A stretch of DNA of 64,000 nt, taken from NCBI RefSeq assembly GCF_000016645.1, contig NC_009441.1, positions 1,302,001 to 1,366,000 on the forward strand, read 5' to 3'. Below are positions 25,084-33,503 of this stretch, in pieces. Numbering within the stretch: position 1 is the first letter of the stretch; each line of letters starts with the position of its first letter. The DNA is from Flavobacterium johnsoniae UW101. Its GTDB lineage: Bacteria; Bacteroidota; Bacteroidia; Flavobacteriales; Flavobacteriaceae. Position numbers and translations under genes: made by a program. The notes below the pieces were generated by a model, which did no database searches, was not told the origin of the DNA, and was given only the letters and a program-made list of their open reading frames with translations.

Positions 25084-26034
25084 TTAAAATCCAAAATTGA
25101 TTCCTAAACCAAATACTTCTCTTGTTTGAAGACCTCTAAAAGCATTGTCGTCATAAATGGCTTGGAAAGCTAAATTAGCCGACAAAAACTTGTTTACTTT
25201 CATGACAATATTTAAAGAGTAATTGATGTCTACGTTTTGAGGATCTTCCAGATAATTAGAATATAAATTCAGCGTATTTTCGGCAGTTACATTGGTCATA
25301 ATGGCTAATTTATAATAAACTGAAGCATAAAAACCGAGCTCATATCGCATAGTTTTGCCTTCGTCAACCCCAAAATAATCACCATCTACATAAGGGAGAC
25401 CAGTAAACCTATCTATACCGCTTGTATAAGCGTTGTCTACAAAAGTGAATTTTGAAGTCAGCGGTGCGAAGTTTATTTTCAGGTTTTCATCTTTAGACCA
25501 GTAAATACCAGGTCCAGTGGTAAGATATCCAGGAGACATAAATTTAGTCTGCTCGGTTCTAATTTCTTTGCCGTTGGCATCCTGACCATAAATATAACCC
25601 GTTGTAAATTGTGTTCTAAAGTTTAAAAAGAATGAGTAATACCATTCACCGAAAGCTTTTTTTCCAACAATTGAATTAAACTCTAAACGGTCATCAGTCT
25701 TTTTTCCAAAATCGGTATTTTTAGTTTGTAGAAGACCGTATGAAGCAAGAATTTTATTATCCCAGGTTACATCGTCTTTTTTGTAGTTAAAGTCATAGTT
25801 TATTCCTAAAGTTCCGGAGAAACTATCTTCGCCTCCTGCAATCCAGTTATTAAAGCTGGATTGATTTAATAAAAGTGATACAATTCCTTTTGCTTTCCAG
25901 CCTTCTTCTTCGATGGTATCATTGATTTTTTTTACGGCTTTTTCTGTATTTTGAATTAATTCTTTTTCTGAATTTTGTGCCTGAACAATAGCAAAGTTCG
26001 CTAAAATGCATAGTAATAACGCCAGCTTTCTCAT
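25084..26034 (-). CDS. DUF3078 outer-membrane-type protein
   Basis: This 316-residue protein has a signal peptide ('LALLLCILANFAIVQAQ') and then amphipathic beta strands rich in aromatic residues, ending 'GLGINFGF' with a terminal Phe as in outer-membrane barrels. 'WKAKGIVSLLLNQSSFNNWI' with 'AGGEDSFSGTLGINYDFNYK' is the conserved DUF3078 start. It is probably a beta-barrel of unknown cargo. It has its own TATATTTG element and lies downstream of the suf cluster. Confidence 0.88.
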   Translation of the reverse strand: MRKLALLLCILANFAIVQAQNSEKELIQNTEKAVKKINDTIEEEGWKAKGIVSLLLNQSSFNNWIAGGEDSFSGTLGINYDFNYKKDDVTWDNKILASYGLLQTKNTDFGKKTDDRLEFNSIVGKKAFGEWYYSFFLNFRTQFTTGYIYGQDANGKEIRTEQTKFMSPGYLTTGPGIYWSKDENLKINFAPLTSKFTFVDNAYTSGIDRFTGLPYVDGDYFGVDEGKTMRYELGFYASVYYKLAIMTNVTAENTLNLYSNYLEDPQNVDINYSLNIVMKVNKFLSANLAFQAIYDDNAFRGLQTREVFGLGINFGF

Positions 26035-26057
26035 GGTTGTTTAGTTTAGTGTATTAC

Positions 26058-26065
26058 CAAATATA
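26058..26065 (-). promoter_or_regulatory. TAnnTTTG element for the DUF3078 gene
   Basis: The minus-strand sequence TATATTTG lies 24 bp upstream of the start at 26034. No TTG at standard spacing. Confidence 0.4.
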
Positions 26066-26111
26066 CTAAAAACGAATGGAAAACTAAATGATAATCTCTT
26101 GTAATTGCAGG

Positions 26112-26621
26112 TTATTTCTTAGATTCTTTGTACAAAGGTACTGCAGAACATGCTTCGCCATACATAATACTGCGGGCAAATGGCTGTAAATAGTTTGTAG
26201 CCAAAATGTAGGCACGCATTGGAACTGGTTTTCTAGAACAGCCTTTTACAATAACGGGTTTACTTTTGTAAACAGAATAATCTATTTTGCTTAAAATTTC
26301 TTCGTAAAGACTTGCATCAAGATCTTCGATAGTTCCGTTAACTACTTTTTTTGCAAAAGGAGCTAAATGAACGCCAACTAAAATTAATGCCCAAGCGGGA
26401 ATAATGGCATCTGTACTGCAGTGTACAGCAACGTATTGGTCCTGATATTGCGACCAGTCGTGATTTTTAAGATGCTCTCTAAAGTCTTTTTCTTTCAATA
26501 AAAATCCTTCCAAAAGCCATTGCGAAATGTCAATCTGCACACGCAAACCTTTTGGATAATAATCCTCAAGATCAAAAACTTCTAAAGCACTATTAGCAAC
26601 TTTATTGATGATTTCTTCCAT
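26112..26621 (-). CDS. DUF2480 family protein
   Basis: This 169-residue protein has no signal peptide or membrane span. It carries the DUF2480 signature parts 'SALEVFDLEDYYPKGLRVQI', 'AVHCSTDAIIPAWALILVGV' and 'VIVKGCSRKPVPMRAYILAT'. Such genes are typical of Bacteroidota and often sit beside suf genes, as here. Two conserved Cys could bind metal or a cluster, but function is unknown. It follows the DUF59 gene across a repeat element. Confidence 0.88.
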   Translation of the reverse strand: MEEIINKVANSALEVFDLEDYYPKGLRVQIDISQWLLEGFLLKEKDFREHLKNHDWSQYQDQYVAVHCSTDAIIPAWALILVGVHLAPFAKKVVNGTIEDLDASLYEEILSKIDYSVYKSKPVIVKGCSRKPVPMRAYILATNYLQPFARSIMYGEACSAVPLYKESKK

Positions 26622-26626
26622 TCTTT

Positions 26627-26698
26627 AAGTCTTAAAGTCAAAGGTCGAAAGTCATAAAGTCTTTTACTTTGGACTTTATGATTTTCAACTTTATGACT
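26627..26698. repeat. Inverted AAAGTC-type repeat element
   Basis: Left arm 26627-26661 (with GTCGAAAGTCATAAAGTC) pairs with right arm 26671-26698 (GGACTTTATGATTTTCAACT). It belongs to the family that flanks the four-helix-bundle gene at 32308-32741. Here no gene lies inside. Confidence 0.7.
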
Positions 26699-26703
26699 AT
26701 TTT

Positions 26704-27027
26704 TTAAAGCATTCCTAATTCTAATTTAGCTTCTTCGCTCATTAAATCTTTACTCCAAGGCGGATCGAAAGTAATTTCAACGTCAACATCTTTAATGTTT
26801 TCGATTGTTTTTACTTTTTCTTCTACTTCTCTTGGCAAACTTTCTGCAACTGGGCAGTTTGGTGAAGTAAGTGTCATAAGGATTTTTACTTCGTAATCTG
26901 TGTTTACCATTACGTCATAAATTAATCCTAATTCGTAAATATCTACAGGAATCTCAGGATCGTAAATGCCTTTTAAAACTCTTACGATTGATTCTCCTAA
27001 TTCGTTTGTGTCTATTTCTTGTTCCAT
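26704..27027 (-). CDS. DUF59/MIP18-family iron-sulfur assembly protein (SufT-like)
   Basis: This 107-residue protein is a compact MIP18/DUF59 domain: 'GIYDPEIPVDIYELGLIYDV' with the conserved Asp-Pro-Glu, then 'LMTLTSPNCPVAESLPREVE' with the single conserved Cys, and 'VEITFDPPWSKDLMSEEAK'. These proteins help mature or deliver Fe-S clusters. It lies downstream of sufS and sufE on the same strand. Confidence 0.92.
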   Translation of the reverse strand: MEQEIDTNELGESIVRVLKGIYDPEIPVDIYELGLIYDVMVNTDYEVKILMTLTSPNCPVAESLPREVEEKVKTIENIKDVDVEITFDPPWSKDLMSEEAKLELGML

Positions 27028-27064
27028 TGTTTTTTGTTTTTGAACACTAAGTGTTTTTGTTTTT

Positions 27065-27184
27065 TACCATTAAGACATTAAGAAAATTAAGTTTTGCTTT
27101 GTGTCAAAACGGTAAGCTTAATTTACTTTTGACTATTAAGGAAATTAAGCATGTCATCTTTATGAAACTTAATTTCTTAATGGT
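27065..27184. repeat. Inverted ATTAAG-type intergenic element
   Basis: Left arm ACCATTAAGACATTAAG (27065 onward) and right arm CTTAATTTCTTAATGGT (27168-27184) bound about 80 bp of AT-rich text with further ATTAAG copies. It lies between sufE and the DUF59 gene. Confidence 0.55.
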
Positions 27185-27195
27185 TTAATTAAAAT

Positions 27196-27621
27196 TTAAT
27201 TTTTGTTTTTAGCATCAAAAGCCAAAGCGTACATTTTGATGTTTTTTATCATCGAAACCAAACCGTTGGCACGTGTTGCAGATAAATGTTCTTTTAAACC
27301 AATCTCGTCTATAAAATCAGTATCAGCTTCTAAGATATCTTTTGCTTTTTGATTAGAGAAAGCACGAATTAAAATCGCGATTATTCCTTTGGTCAAAATA
27401 GCATCACTGTCTGCTGTAAAAACAATTTTATCATCGTTTTGTTCACCTTGCAGCCAAACTTTTGACTGACAGCCTTTGATTAAATTATCGTCGGTTTTGT
27501 ATTCCTCTTTAATTAACGGAAGACTTTTTCCTAGTTCGATGATGTATTCATAACGTTGCATCCAATCATCAAACATTGAAAATTCGTCTATTATTTCGTC
27601 TTGTATTTCTTTTATCGTCAT
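27196..27621 (-). CDS. sufE: SufE family sulfur acceptor
   Basis: This 141-residue protein has the active Cys51 in 'LIKGCQSKVWLQGE'. The N-terminal 'DEFSMFDDWMQRYEYIIELG' and the later 'GIIAILIRAFSNQKAKDI' complete the family pattern. SufE accepts sulfur from SufS Cys persulfide and passes it to SufB. It stands 2 bp from the lipoprotein gene upstream, so the two are translated together. Length is typical. Confidence 0.95.
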   Translation of the reverse strand: MTIKEIQDEIIDEFSMFDDWMQRYEYIIELGKSLPLIKEEYKTDDNLIKGCQSKVWLQGEQNDDKIVFTADSDAILTKGIIAILIRAFSNQKAKDILEADTDFIDEIGLKEHLSATRANGLVSMIKNIKMYALAFDAKNKN

Positions 27622-27623
27622 AA

Positions 27624-28049
27624 TTATTCTTTAGAAAAATCAACTAATAAATCTACTAGTTTTTTAATTTCTTTTGGTGGAAAACCATTGTCAAAACCTG
27701 GTGTTTCGTATGTTTTTCCATCTTTAGTTATTTTTAAATTTCCTATTGCAGCACCATCATAAGTACGTTTGTCTGTTGGCGCTTTTAAGGAAGAAAGACT
27801 GTCTAAATTCACTTTTGAATATGCAGAAACAATCTCGCTCCATTTTGCGTCATCAATCTTGCTTTGAACAGCTTCACCGTTACGTTGTTTAACAACAGAA
27901 ACAGATTTGTCTTGTACTAAAATACTCTTGTAATAACCTCTGGACATTGCAGAATATTCAATTTGAGTTGATGTCATATCTGCTTTTTTTTGACTGCAGC
28001 ATCCCGTAGCAATAAAAAGTGTCAGGAGCAATAATGATACTATTCGCAT
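27624..28049 (-). CDS. Small lipoprotein between sufS and sufE
   Basis: This 141-residue protein has a lipoprotein signal peptide ('LLLLTLFIATGCCSQKK', Cys at 17). The body has beta strands ('MSRGYYKSILVQDKSVSVVK') and ends 'IKKLVDLLVDFSKE'. Similar small lipoproteins are common in Flavobacteria but have no known function. Its tight position (13 bp after sufS, 2 bp before sufE) shows co-transcription; a direct role in cluster assembly is unlikely because it would be outside the cytoplasm. Confidence 0.8.
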   Translation of the reverse strand: MRIVSLLLLTLFIATGCCSQKKADMTSTQIEYSAMSRGYYKSILVQDKSVSVVKQRNGEAVQSKIDDAKWSEIVSAYSKVNLDSLSSLKAPTDKRTYDGAAIGNLKITKDGKTYETPGFDNGFPPKEIKKLVDLLVDFSKE

Positions 28050-28062
28050 ATAATTTGTTTTT

Positions 28063-29277
28063 TTAGCTTAACATAGTTTGTGCTTTCTTAACAGCATCAA
28101 CCATTTGATCGATTTCTTCTTTTGTATTATAGAAAGAGAAAGAAGCACGAATTGTTCCCGGAATACAGAAGAAATTCATAATTGGCTGTGCACAATGGTG
28201 TCCGGTTCTAACGGCAATTCCTAATTTATCTATAATAGAACCAACATCATACGGATGAATTCCATCAATATTAAACGAAACTACAGAAGCTTTATTTTTA
28301 GTGTTTCCGTAAATTCGGATACCTTCAATTTCGTTAAGGCGTTTTGTAGCGTGTTCTAACAATTCATTTTCATATTCATGAATTTTATCAAAACCAATCT
28401 CGTTTAAATAATCAATTGCAGTTCCTAAAACAATTCCGCCAGCAATATTTGGCGTTCCTGCTTCAAATTTATGAGGAAGATCAGCGTAAGTCGTTTTCTC
28501 GAAAGTAACTTCTTTAATCATTTCGCCTCCGCCTTGATAAGGAGGAAGTTTGTTTAACCAAGCTTCTTTTCCATAAAGAATTCCAGTTCCGGTTGGACCG
28601 CACATTTTATGACCCGAAAAAGCATAAAAATCACAATCTAATTCCTGAACATCTGGTTTTAAATGTGGAACTGCTTGAGCACCGTCAATTAAAACTGCAG
28701 CGCCAACTGCGTGAGCTTTATCAATAATATATTTGATTGGATTAATTACACCCAATGCATTTGAAATATGATTTACGGTAACAATTTTCGTTTTATCAGA
28801 AAGCAGTTTATCAAATTCCTCAATGATTAATTCTCCATTGTCATTAATTGGAATAACTTTTAAAACAGCTCCAGTTTTTTCGCATAACATCTGCCAAGGC
28901 ACAATGTTGCTATGATGTTCCAATGAAGAAACTACAACTTCATCGCCTGGTTTTAAAATCGAAGCAAATCCGTTTGCAACTAAGTTAATTCCGTGAGTTG
29001 TTCCCGAAGTAAAAAGTACTTCATGAGCATGTTTTGCGTTGATGTGATCTTTTACTTTTCCGCGAGCAACCTCGTAAGCATCAGTTGCTAACTGGCTCAA
29101 AGTGTGAACGCCGCGGTGAATATTGGCGTTGATTTCCTGATAATATTTTACTTCTGCATCAATCACAACTTGTGGTTTTTGCGAAGTAGCTCCGTTGTCG
29201 AAATATACTAATGGCTTTCCGTTTACAGTTTGAGAAAGTATCGGGAAATCAGCTCTTATTTTTTGAATATCTAGCAT
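28063..29277 (-). CDS. sufS: Cysteine desulfurase SufS
   Basis: This 404-residue class V PLP enzyme has the PLP Lys224 in 'SGHKMCGPTGTGILYG' and the persulfide Cys362 in 'VRTGHHCAQPIM'. The N-terminal 'DFPILSQTVNGKPLVYFDNG' is typical. It removes sulfur from cysteine for the SufBCD scaffold via SufE. It leads the second suf segment (sufS, lipoprotein, sufE, DUF59, DUF2480) and has a good promoter. The first suf segment lies beyond a serine hydrolase gene on the opposite strand. Confidence 0.97.
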   Translation of the reverse strand: MLDIQKIRADFPILSQTVNGKPLVYFDNGATSQKPQVVIDAEVKYYQEINANIHRGVHTLSQLATDAYEVARGKVKDHINAKHAHEVLFTSGTTHGINLVANGFASILKPGDEVVVSSLEHHSNIVPWQMLCEKTGAVLKVIPINDNGELIIEEFDKLLSDKTKIVTVNHISNALGVINPIKYIIDKAHAVGAAVLIDGAQAVPHLKPDVQELDCDFYAFSGHKMCGPTGTGILYGKEAWLNKLPPYQGGGEMIKEVTFEKTTYADLPHKFEAGTPNIAGGIVLGTAIDYLNEIGFDKIHEYENELLEHATKRLNEIEGIRIYGNTKNKASVVSFNIDGIHPYDVGSIIDKLGIAVRTGHHCAQPIMNFFCIPGTIRASFSFYNTKEEIDQMVDAVKKAQTMLS

Positions 29278-29302
29278 GTCTTATTTAGAAAAAATCTATT
29301 TA

Positions 29303-29336
29303 CAAAAGTACTAAAACTAAATTTGTTTATACAGCA
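29303..29336 (-). promoter_or_regulatory. Promoter of sufS segment
   Basis: On the minus strand TTG (29334-29336) and TACTTTTG (29303-29310) are separated by 23 nt, within the Bacteroidota consensus. The start codon is 25 bp downstream. Confidence 0.6.
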
Positions 29337-29496
29337 ATTCTATAATTTCCTTTTATGATACCATTGTTACAGGGCTTAAATGCTGATTCCTTAAAAATCA
29401 ATTCTGTTTTCTGAATTATCCGAAACAGATTTATAATTTGGGTTCTAAAATCGTGAACATAAATTATTTATATTGCATTAAAAATAACTAACTATC

Positions 29497-30846
29497 ATGA
29501 AAAAATTTCTCAAAGTACTTTTGCTTGTTGTGGTTCTTGCTTTTTTATATTTTGGATTTACGACTTATCCAAAGCTTGATTTAATTTCAGGTTTCTCTGC
29601 CAAAAGTGTTGCGTCTGGGCATTTTATAGATAATCGCCCGTTGGATTTAATTCAGAAAACCGACAATGATATCAATTTGGTTGACTTGGCTAAAAACTCA
29701 ATTGATGATGCTGGAAAATATGCCATTTCTTCTGTTTATGGGTTAAAAGAAAGAAAAGCGATTTATCGTGAAGGATTAGGAGCGACTTTGATTAATGATG
29801 ATTTTGATGTTTCAAAACCGTATCTGCTTCCAAAAAGAACGAAATTAGAAAACAATCTTCCTTTTCCTTATGGAGATAATGAACCAAAAGATACTTCATT
29901 TTCTAATGTTGACTATTCGAAACTAAAAAAAGCAGTTGATAATGCTTTTGACAAAACAGGTGGAAGAATTAAAAGAACTCGCGCTGTTGTAGTTTTATAT
30001 AAAGATAAATTGATTGCCGAAAAATACGATACAGGTTTTAATAAAGATAGTAAAATTCTGGGTTGGTCAATGACAAAAAGTATCACAAGTTCAGCTTTCG
30101 GAGTTTTGGCGAAACAAGGGAAAATTGATATTTATAAACCTGCTCCAGTTGTAGAATGGAAAAATGATGAGCGTAAAAATATTACGCTTAACGATTTACT
30201 TCATATGAATTCTGGTTTAGAATGGGAAGAAAATTATAGCACAATCTGCGACGCAACAAAAATGCTTTTTCAGGCCGAAGATATGGGTAAAGTGCAATTG
30301 GATAAACCAGCACAATTTAAACCCAACACACATTGGAATTATTCGTCGGGAACAACCAATTTATTATCCCTGATTTTAAGAAGACAGTTTAAAACCCAAC
30401 AAGAATATCTTGATTTTTGGTACAGCGCTGTAATCGATAAAATCGGAATGAACTCGATGATTGTGGAACAAGATATGTCGGGAACTTTTGTAGGTTCGTC
30501 TTACGGGTGGGCAACACCAAGAGACTGGTCAAAATTTGGATTGTTATATCTTCATAAAGGAAACTGGAATGGCGAACAAATTCTTGACGAAAGTTGGGTA
30601 AAATATACTGCAACTCCAACAAATACTTCTGATGGAAAATATGGGGCGCAATTTTGGTTAAACGCTGGAGGGAAATTTCCAGATGTTCCTAGAGATATGT
30701 TTTATTGCAGTGGTTATCAAGGTCAAATGGTGGCGATTATTCCGTCAAAAGATATGGTAATCGTGAGAATGGGAGTAAGAGAAGAAGAACCGGGATTTGA
30801 TTTTAATGGGTTTTTGAAAGAAGTGATTGCTTCTATTGGGAAATAG
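29497..30846 (+). CDS. Class C beta-lactamase-related serine hydrolase
   Basis: This 449-residue protein has an N-terminal signal anchor or signal peptide ('VLLLVVVLAFLYFGFTTYP'). The serine hydrolase core has Ser191 and Lys194 in 'GWSMTKSITSS', Tyr282 in 'WNYSSGTTN', and a likely third motif near 'FYCSGYQGQMVAI'. Such proteins are usually esterases or D-amino peptidases of the periplasm rather than true beta-lactamases. It is the only plus-strand gene between the two suf segments and ends at a large palindrome. Confidence 0.9.
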   Translation: MKKFLKVLLLVVVLAFLYFGFTTYPKLDLISGFSAKSVASGHFIDNRPLDLIQKTDNDINLVDLAKNSIDDAGKYAISSVYGLKERKAIYREGLGATLINDDFDVSKPYLLPKRTKLENNLPFPYGDNEPKDTSFSNVDYSKLKKAVDNAFDKTGGRIKRTRAVVVLYKDKLIAEKYDTGFNKDSKILGWSMTKSITSSAFGVLAKQGKIDIYKPAPVVEWKNDERKNITLNDLLHMNSGLEWEENYSTICDATKMLFQAEDMGKVQLDKPAQFKPNTHWNYSSGTTNLLSLILRRQFKTQQEYLDFWYSAVIDKIGMNSMIVEQDMSGTFVGSSYGWATPRDWSKFGLLYLHKGNWNGEQILDESWVKYTATPTNTSDGKYGAQFWLNAGGKFPDVPRDMFYCSGYQGQMVAIIPSKDMVIVRMGVREEEPGFDFNGFLKEVIASIGK

Positions 30847-30848
30847 GT

Positions 30849-30886
30849 TTAACCGCAATCCCGATAGCTATCGGGATTGCGGTTAA
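30849..30886. terminator. Perfect 38-bp palindrome between convergent genes
   Basis: The half-site is TTAACCGCAATCCCGATAG and the whole element is symmetrical. Its core CCCGATAGCTATCGGG is the same as in the tRNA-derived array at 6052-7007. It lies between the serine hydrolase and sufD stop codons, so it probably ends both transcripts and belongs to a dispersed REP-like family. Confidence 0.75.
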
Positions 30887-30892
30887 GAATAT

Positions 30893-32209
30893 CTACAAAT
30901 CAAATCCTAAATTCACGCCCAATTTCGTAGCAATGATTTTAGTAATTCTTTGTTTTAATTCAGGTATTTTGATGCTTTCGATAACGGCATTTGAGAATGC
31001 GTACATCAATAAAGCTTTAGCTTCTTTTTTCGGGATTCCGCGTGACTGCATGTAGAACATTGCTGTTTCATCCAATTGTCCAACTGTACATCCGTGAGAA
31101 CATTTTACGTCATCAGCGAAAATCTCTAATTGAGGTTTTGCGTTGATTGTAGCTTTATCACTCAACAAAATGTTGTTGCTTTTTTGGAAAGCATTTGTTT
31201 TTTGAGCTTCTTTTTCTACCAAAACTTTTCCGTTGAAAACTCCTGTTGAACGATCAGAAAAAATTCCTTTATAATCTTGGAAACTTTCGCAGTTTGGTTG
31301 TGCGTGGTTTACCAAAGTATAGTGATCAACGTGTTGTTTGTCATTTAAGATCGAAATTCCGTTTAACGTACTTGTTAATCTTTCTCCGTAGTGGTAAAAG
31401 TTTAAATTGTTACGTGTCAAGTTTCCTCCGAATGAGAATGTATGAACAGAAGCGTGACTTTCTTGTTGTTGTGAAACGTAAGTGTTGTCAATTAAATTCG
31501 CTTCGTTATTATCATTTTGAATTTTATAATAATCAACAATGGCACGTTTTTGAGCAAAAATCTCAGTAACAGAGTTTGTTAAAACTGGATTTTCGTTCAA
31601 ACTTTGGTGACGCTCGATAATTTGAACATGTGAATTTTCACCCACAATAACCAAATTTCTTGGCTGAACCATTAATGCAGCTTCATTTCCTGTTGAGAAA
31701 TACATAATCTCAATTGGTTTGTCAGCCACTTTTTTCTTCGGAATATTGATAAAAGCACCTTCAATTGCAAAAGCAGTATTCAATGAGGTCAAGCTGTCAT
31801 CTTTACTTGCAATTTGGTTGAAATAGGTATCAATAACCATTTTATATTTTGGTTTGGTCAATGCCGATGACATCAAGCAAACATCGATTCCGTCATGCGT
31901 TGTAGAAGACAAATGCGAACTGAAAACGCCATCGATAAATACTAATTTGTAAGTATCAATTTCGTGTAAAAAGTATTTTTTTACCTGATTGAATTCGATT
32001 GCATTTTCCTGCTTAGGAAAAACCGTAAAGTCATTTTTTAAGATGGCATTTAGCGATGTATATTTCCAAGCTTCTTCTTTTTTGGTTGGGAAACCTTTAT
32101 TTTCGAAGTTTTTTAAAGCATTTGTGCGTATGTCATGTAAATCTGAATGTACATCGACACGCTCTTCAAAAGCCATAAAAGACGATACTAATTTTTCTTT
32201 TAAATCCAT
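30893..32209 (-). CDS. sufD: Fe-S cluster assembly protein SufD
   Basis: This 438-residue protein has a helical N-terminus ('KKEEAWKYTSLNAILKNDF'), then the beta-helix core of the SufB/SufD family ending 'VKCSHGCTVGQLDETAMFYM' and 'SRGIPKKEAKALLMYAFSNA'. It forms the SufBCD scaffold with SufB and the ATPase SufC, whose genes lie upstream on the same strand. A repeat and a four-helix-bundle gene separate it from sufC. Confidence 0.96.
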   Translation of the reverse strand: MDLKEKLVSSFMAFEERVDVHSDLHDIRTNALKNFENKGFPTKKEEAWKYTSLNAILKNDFTVFPKQENAIEFNQVKKYFLHEIDTYKLVFIDGVFSSHLSSTTHDGIDVCLMSSALTKPKYKMVIDTYFNQIASKDDSLTSLNTAFAIEGAFINIPKKKVADKPIEIMYFSTGNEAALMVQPRNLVIVGENSHVQIIERHQSLNENPVLTNSVTEIFAQKRAIVDYYKIQNDNNEANLIDNTYVSQQQESHASVHTFSFGGNLTRNNLNFYHYGERLTSTLNGISILNDKQHVDHYTLVNHAQPNCESFQDYKGIFSDRSTGVFNGKVLVEKEAQKTNAFQKSNNILLSDKATINAKPQLEIFADDVKCSHGCTVGQLDETAMFYMQSRGIPKKEAKALLMYAFSNAVIESIKIPELKQRITKIIATKLGVNLGFDL

Positions 32210-32220
32210 TGTTCTTTTTA

Positions 32221-32256
32221 GTCTTAAAGTCGAAAGTCGAAAGTCGAAAGACTTTG
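32221..32256. repeat. AAAGTCG-type repeat, inverted orientation
   Basis: AGTCTTAAAGTCGAAAGTCG continues with further GAAAGTC units. It is complementary to the GACTTTCGACTTT repeats at 32308 and 32707, so it can pair with the first of them. Confidence 0.7.
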
Positions 32257-32307
32257 GATTGTCGACTGTTTTGCCAAAAGGTTAAAAATTTAAAGCATAA
32301 AGTTTGA

Positions 32308-32336
32308 GACTTTATGACTTTCGACTTTATGACTTT
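32308..32336. repeat. GACTTT-type repeat, copy 1 (3' side of the four-helix gene)
   Basis: GACTTTATGACTTTCGACTT and following bases form a direct repeat with the copy at 32707-32741. It contains the stop codon of the four-helix-bundle gene. Confidence 0.75.
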
Positions 32337-32695
32337 GGGCTCAAATATTTAATGAAACCGCTTAATAGTTTCGATATTTCTGTTATCGATTCTAAAAGCA
32401 TTTCAAATTCTTCTTTTATAATATATTCTAAATCAAAAGCTAAATATAATTGAGATCTTACTTCTCCTGCGGATGCTTTGGCTACATATAAAAAGTAAAT
32501 AAACTCTTTGTCTGTATTTCTCTCAAAACCTTCTGCTATATTTGACGATATAGAAAGTGATGCGCGTCTTATTTGTCTAACAAAATCAAAGTCTTTTTTG
32601 AAATTAGAATTTTCGGTAATCAAATATATTTTCTTATTGAAGATTCGAGATTTTTGCCAAGAATTTATTTCCTCAAAAGATTTGAACTTACTCAT
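32327..32695 (-). CDS. Four-helix-bundle (S23/IVS-type) protein
   Basis: This 122-residue helical protein matches the four-helix-bundle family first found in 23S rRNA intervening sequences of Leptospira: 'KSRIFNKKIYLITENSNFKK', 'VRQIRRASLSISSNIAEGFE' with the conserved SIxxNIAEG, and 'LYVAKASAGEVRSQLYLAFD'. Many copies occur in Bacteroidota genomes and their function is not settled. Here it sits inside the suf operon between sufC and sufD, flanked by direct GACTTT repeats. That looks like insertion of a mobile unit. Confidence 0.9.
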   Translation of the reverse strand: MSKFKSFEEINSWQKSRIFNKKIYLITENSNFKKDFDFVRQIRRASLSISSNIAEGFERNTDKEFIYFLYVAKASAGEVRSQLYLAFDLEYIIKEEFEMLLESITEISKLLSGFIKYLSPKS

Positions 32696-32706
32696 ATTGT
32701 ATTTCC

Positions 32707-32741
32707 GACTTTACGACTTTCGACTTTCGACTTTACGACTT
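32707..32741. repeat. GACTTT-type repeat, copy 2 (5' side of the four-helix gene)
   Basis: GACTTTACGACTTTCGACTT and following GACTTT units lie just before the four-helix gene and immediately after the sufC stop. The copy has the same orientation as 32308-32336. Confidence 0.75.
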
Positions 32742-32745
32742 AGAA

Positions 32746-33492
32746 TTAGTTTTCTGCCTTTATCCAGTCGTATCCTTTTTCTTCTAATTCGTATGCTAAT
32801 TCTTTTCCGCCAGATTTTACGATTCTTCCGTTGTAAAGAACGTGAACGAAATCAGGAACGATATAATCTAACAAACGCTGGTAGTGCGTGATAACAATGA
32901 TTGCGTTTTTGTCGCTTTTTAATTTGTTTACACCATTTGCAACGATTCTTAAAGCATCGATATCAAGACCAGAATCTGTTTCGTCAAGGATAGCTAATTT
33001 TGGCTCTAACATTGCCATTTGGAAAATTTCGTTTCTTTTTTTCTCTCCTCCAGAAAAACCTTCGTTTAAAGAACGAGAAAGAAATTTACGATCGATTTCT
33101 AATAACTCAGATTTCTCACGAATAACTTTCAACATTTCGTTTGCAGGCATTTCTTCCTGACCATTTGCTTTACGAGTTTCGTTGATAGCAGTTTTCATAA
33201 AGTTAGTTACACTAACTCCAGGAATTTCTACCGGATATTGAAAAGAAAGGAAAACACCTTTGTGTGCTCTCTCCTCAGGAGCTAAATCTGCAAGATCTTC
33301 TCCATCAAGGATAACCTCTCCATCTGTAACTTCATAATTTTCATTTCCTGCAATAACAGCAGAAAGCGTACTTTTTCCAGAACCGTTTGGTCCCATGATG
33401 GCGTGTACTTCACCAGCTTTTACTTCTATGTTAATTCCTTTAAGGATTTCTTTATCACCAATTGCGGCGTGAAGGTTTTTTATTGATAACAT
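32746..33492 (-). CDS. sufC: Fe-S assembly ATPase SufC
   Basis: This 248-residue ABC-type ATPase has Walker A 'MGPNGSGKSTLSA', the SufC-type signature 'NEGFSGGEKKRNEI', Walker B 'KLAILDETDSGLDIDAL' and the H-loop 'IVITHYQRLLDYI'. It drives shape changes of the SufBCD scaffold in the cytoplasm. It lies 11 bp after the flavodoxin-like gene and near sufB, as usual. Length is typical. Confidence 0.97.
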   Translation of the reverse strand: MLSIKNLHAAIGDKEILKGINIEVKAGEVHAIMGPNGSGKSTLSAVIAGNENYEVTDGEVILDGEDLADLAPEERAHKGVFLSFQYPVEIPGVSVTNFMKTAINETRKANGQEEMPANEMLKVIREKSELLEIDRKFLSRSLNEGFSGGEKKRNEIFQMAMLEPKLAILDETDSGLDIDALRIVANGVNKLKSDKNAIIVITHYQRLLDYIVPDFVHVLYNGRIVKSGGKELAYELEEKGYDWIKAEN

Positions 33493-33503
33493 TGTTTTTT
33501 ATT

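Noticed and set aside
29497..30846. Beta-lactamase resistance gene
   Set aside because: Only the general serine-hydrolase motifs are present; this broad family is mostly esterases and peptidases.
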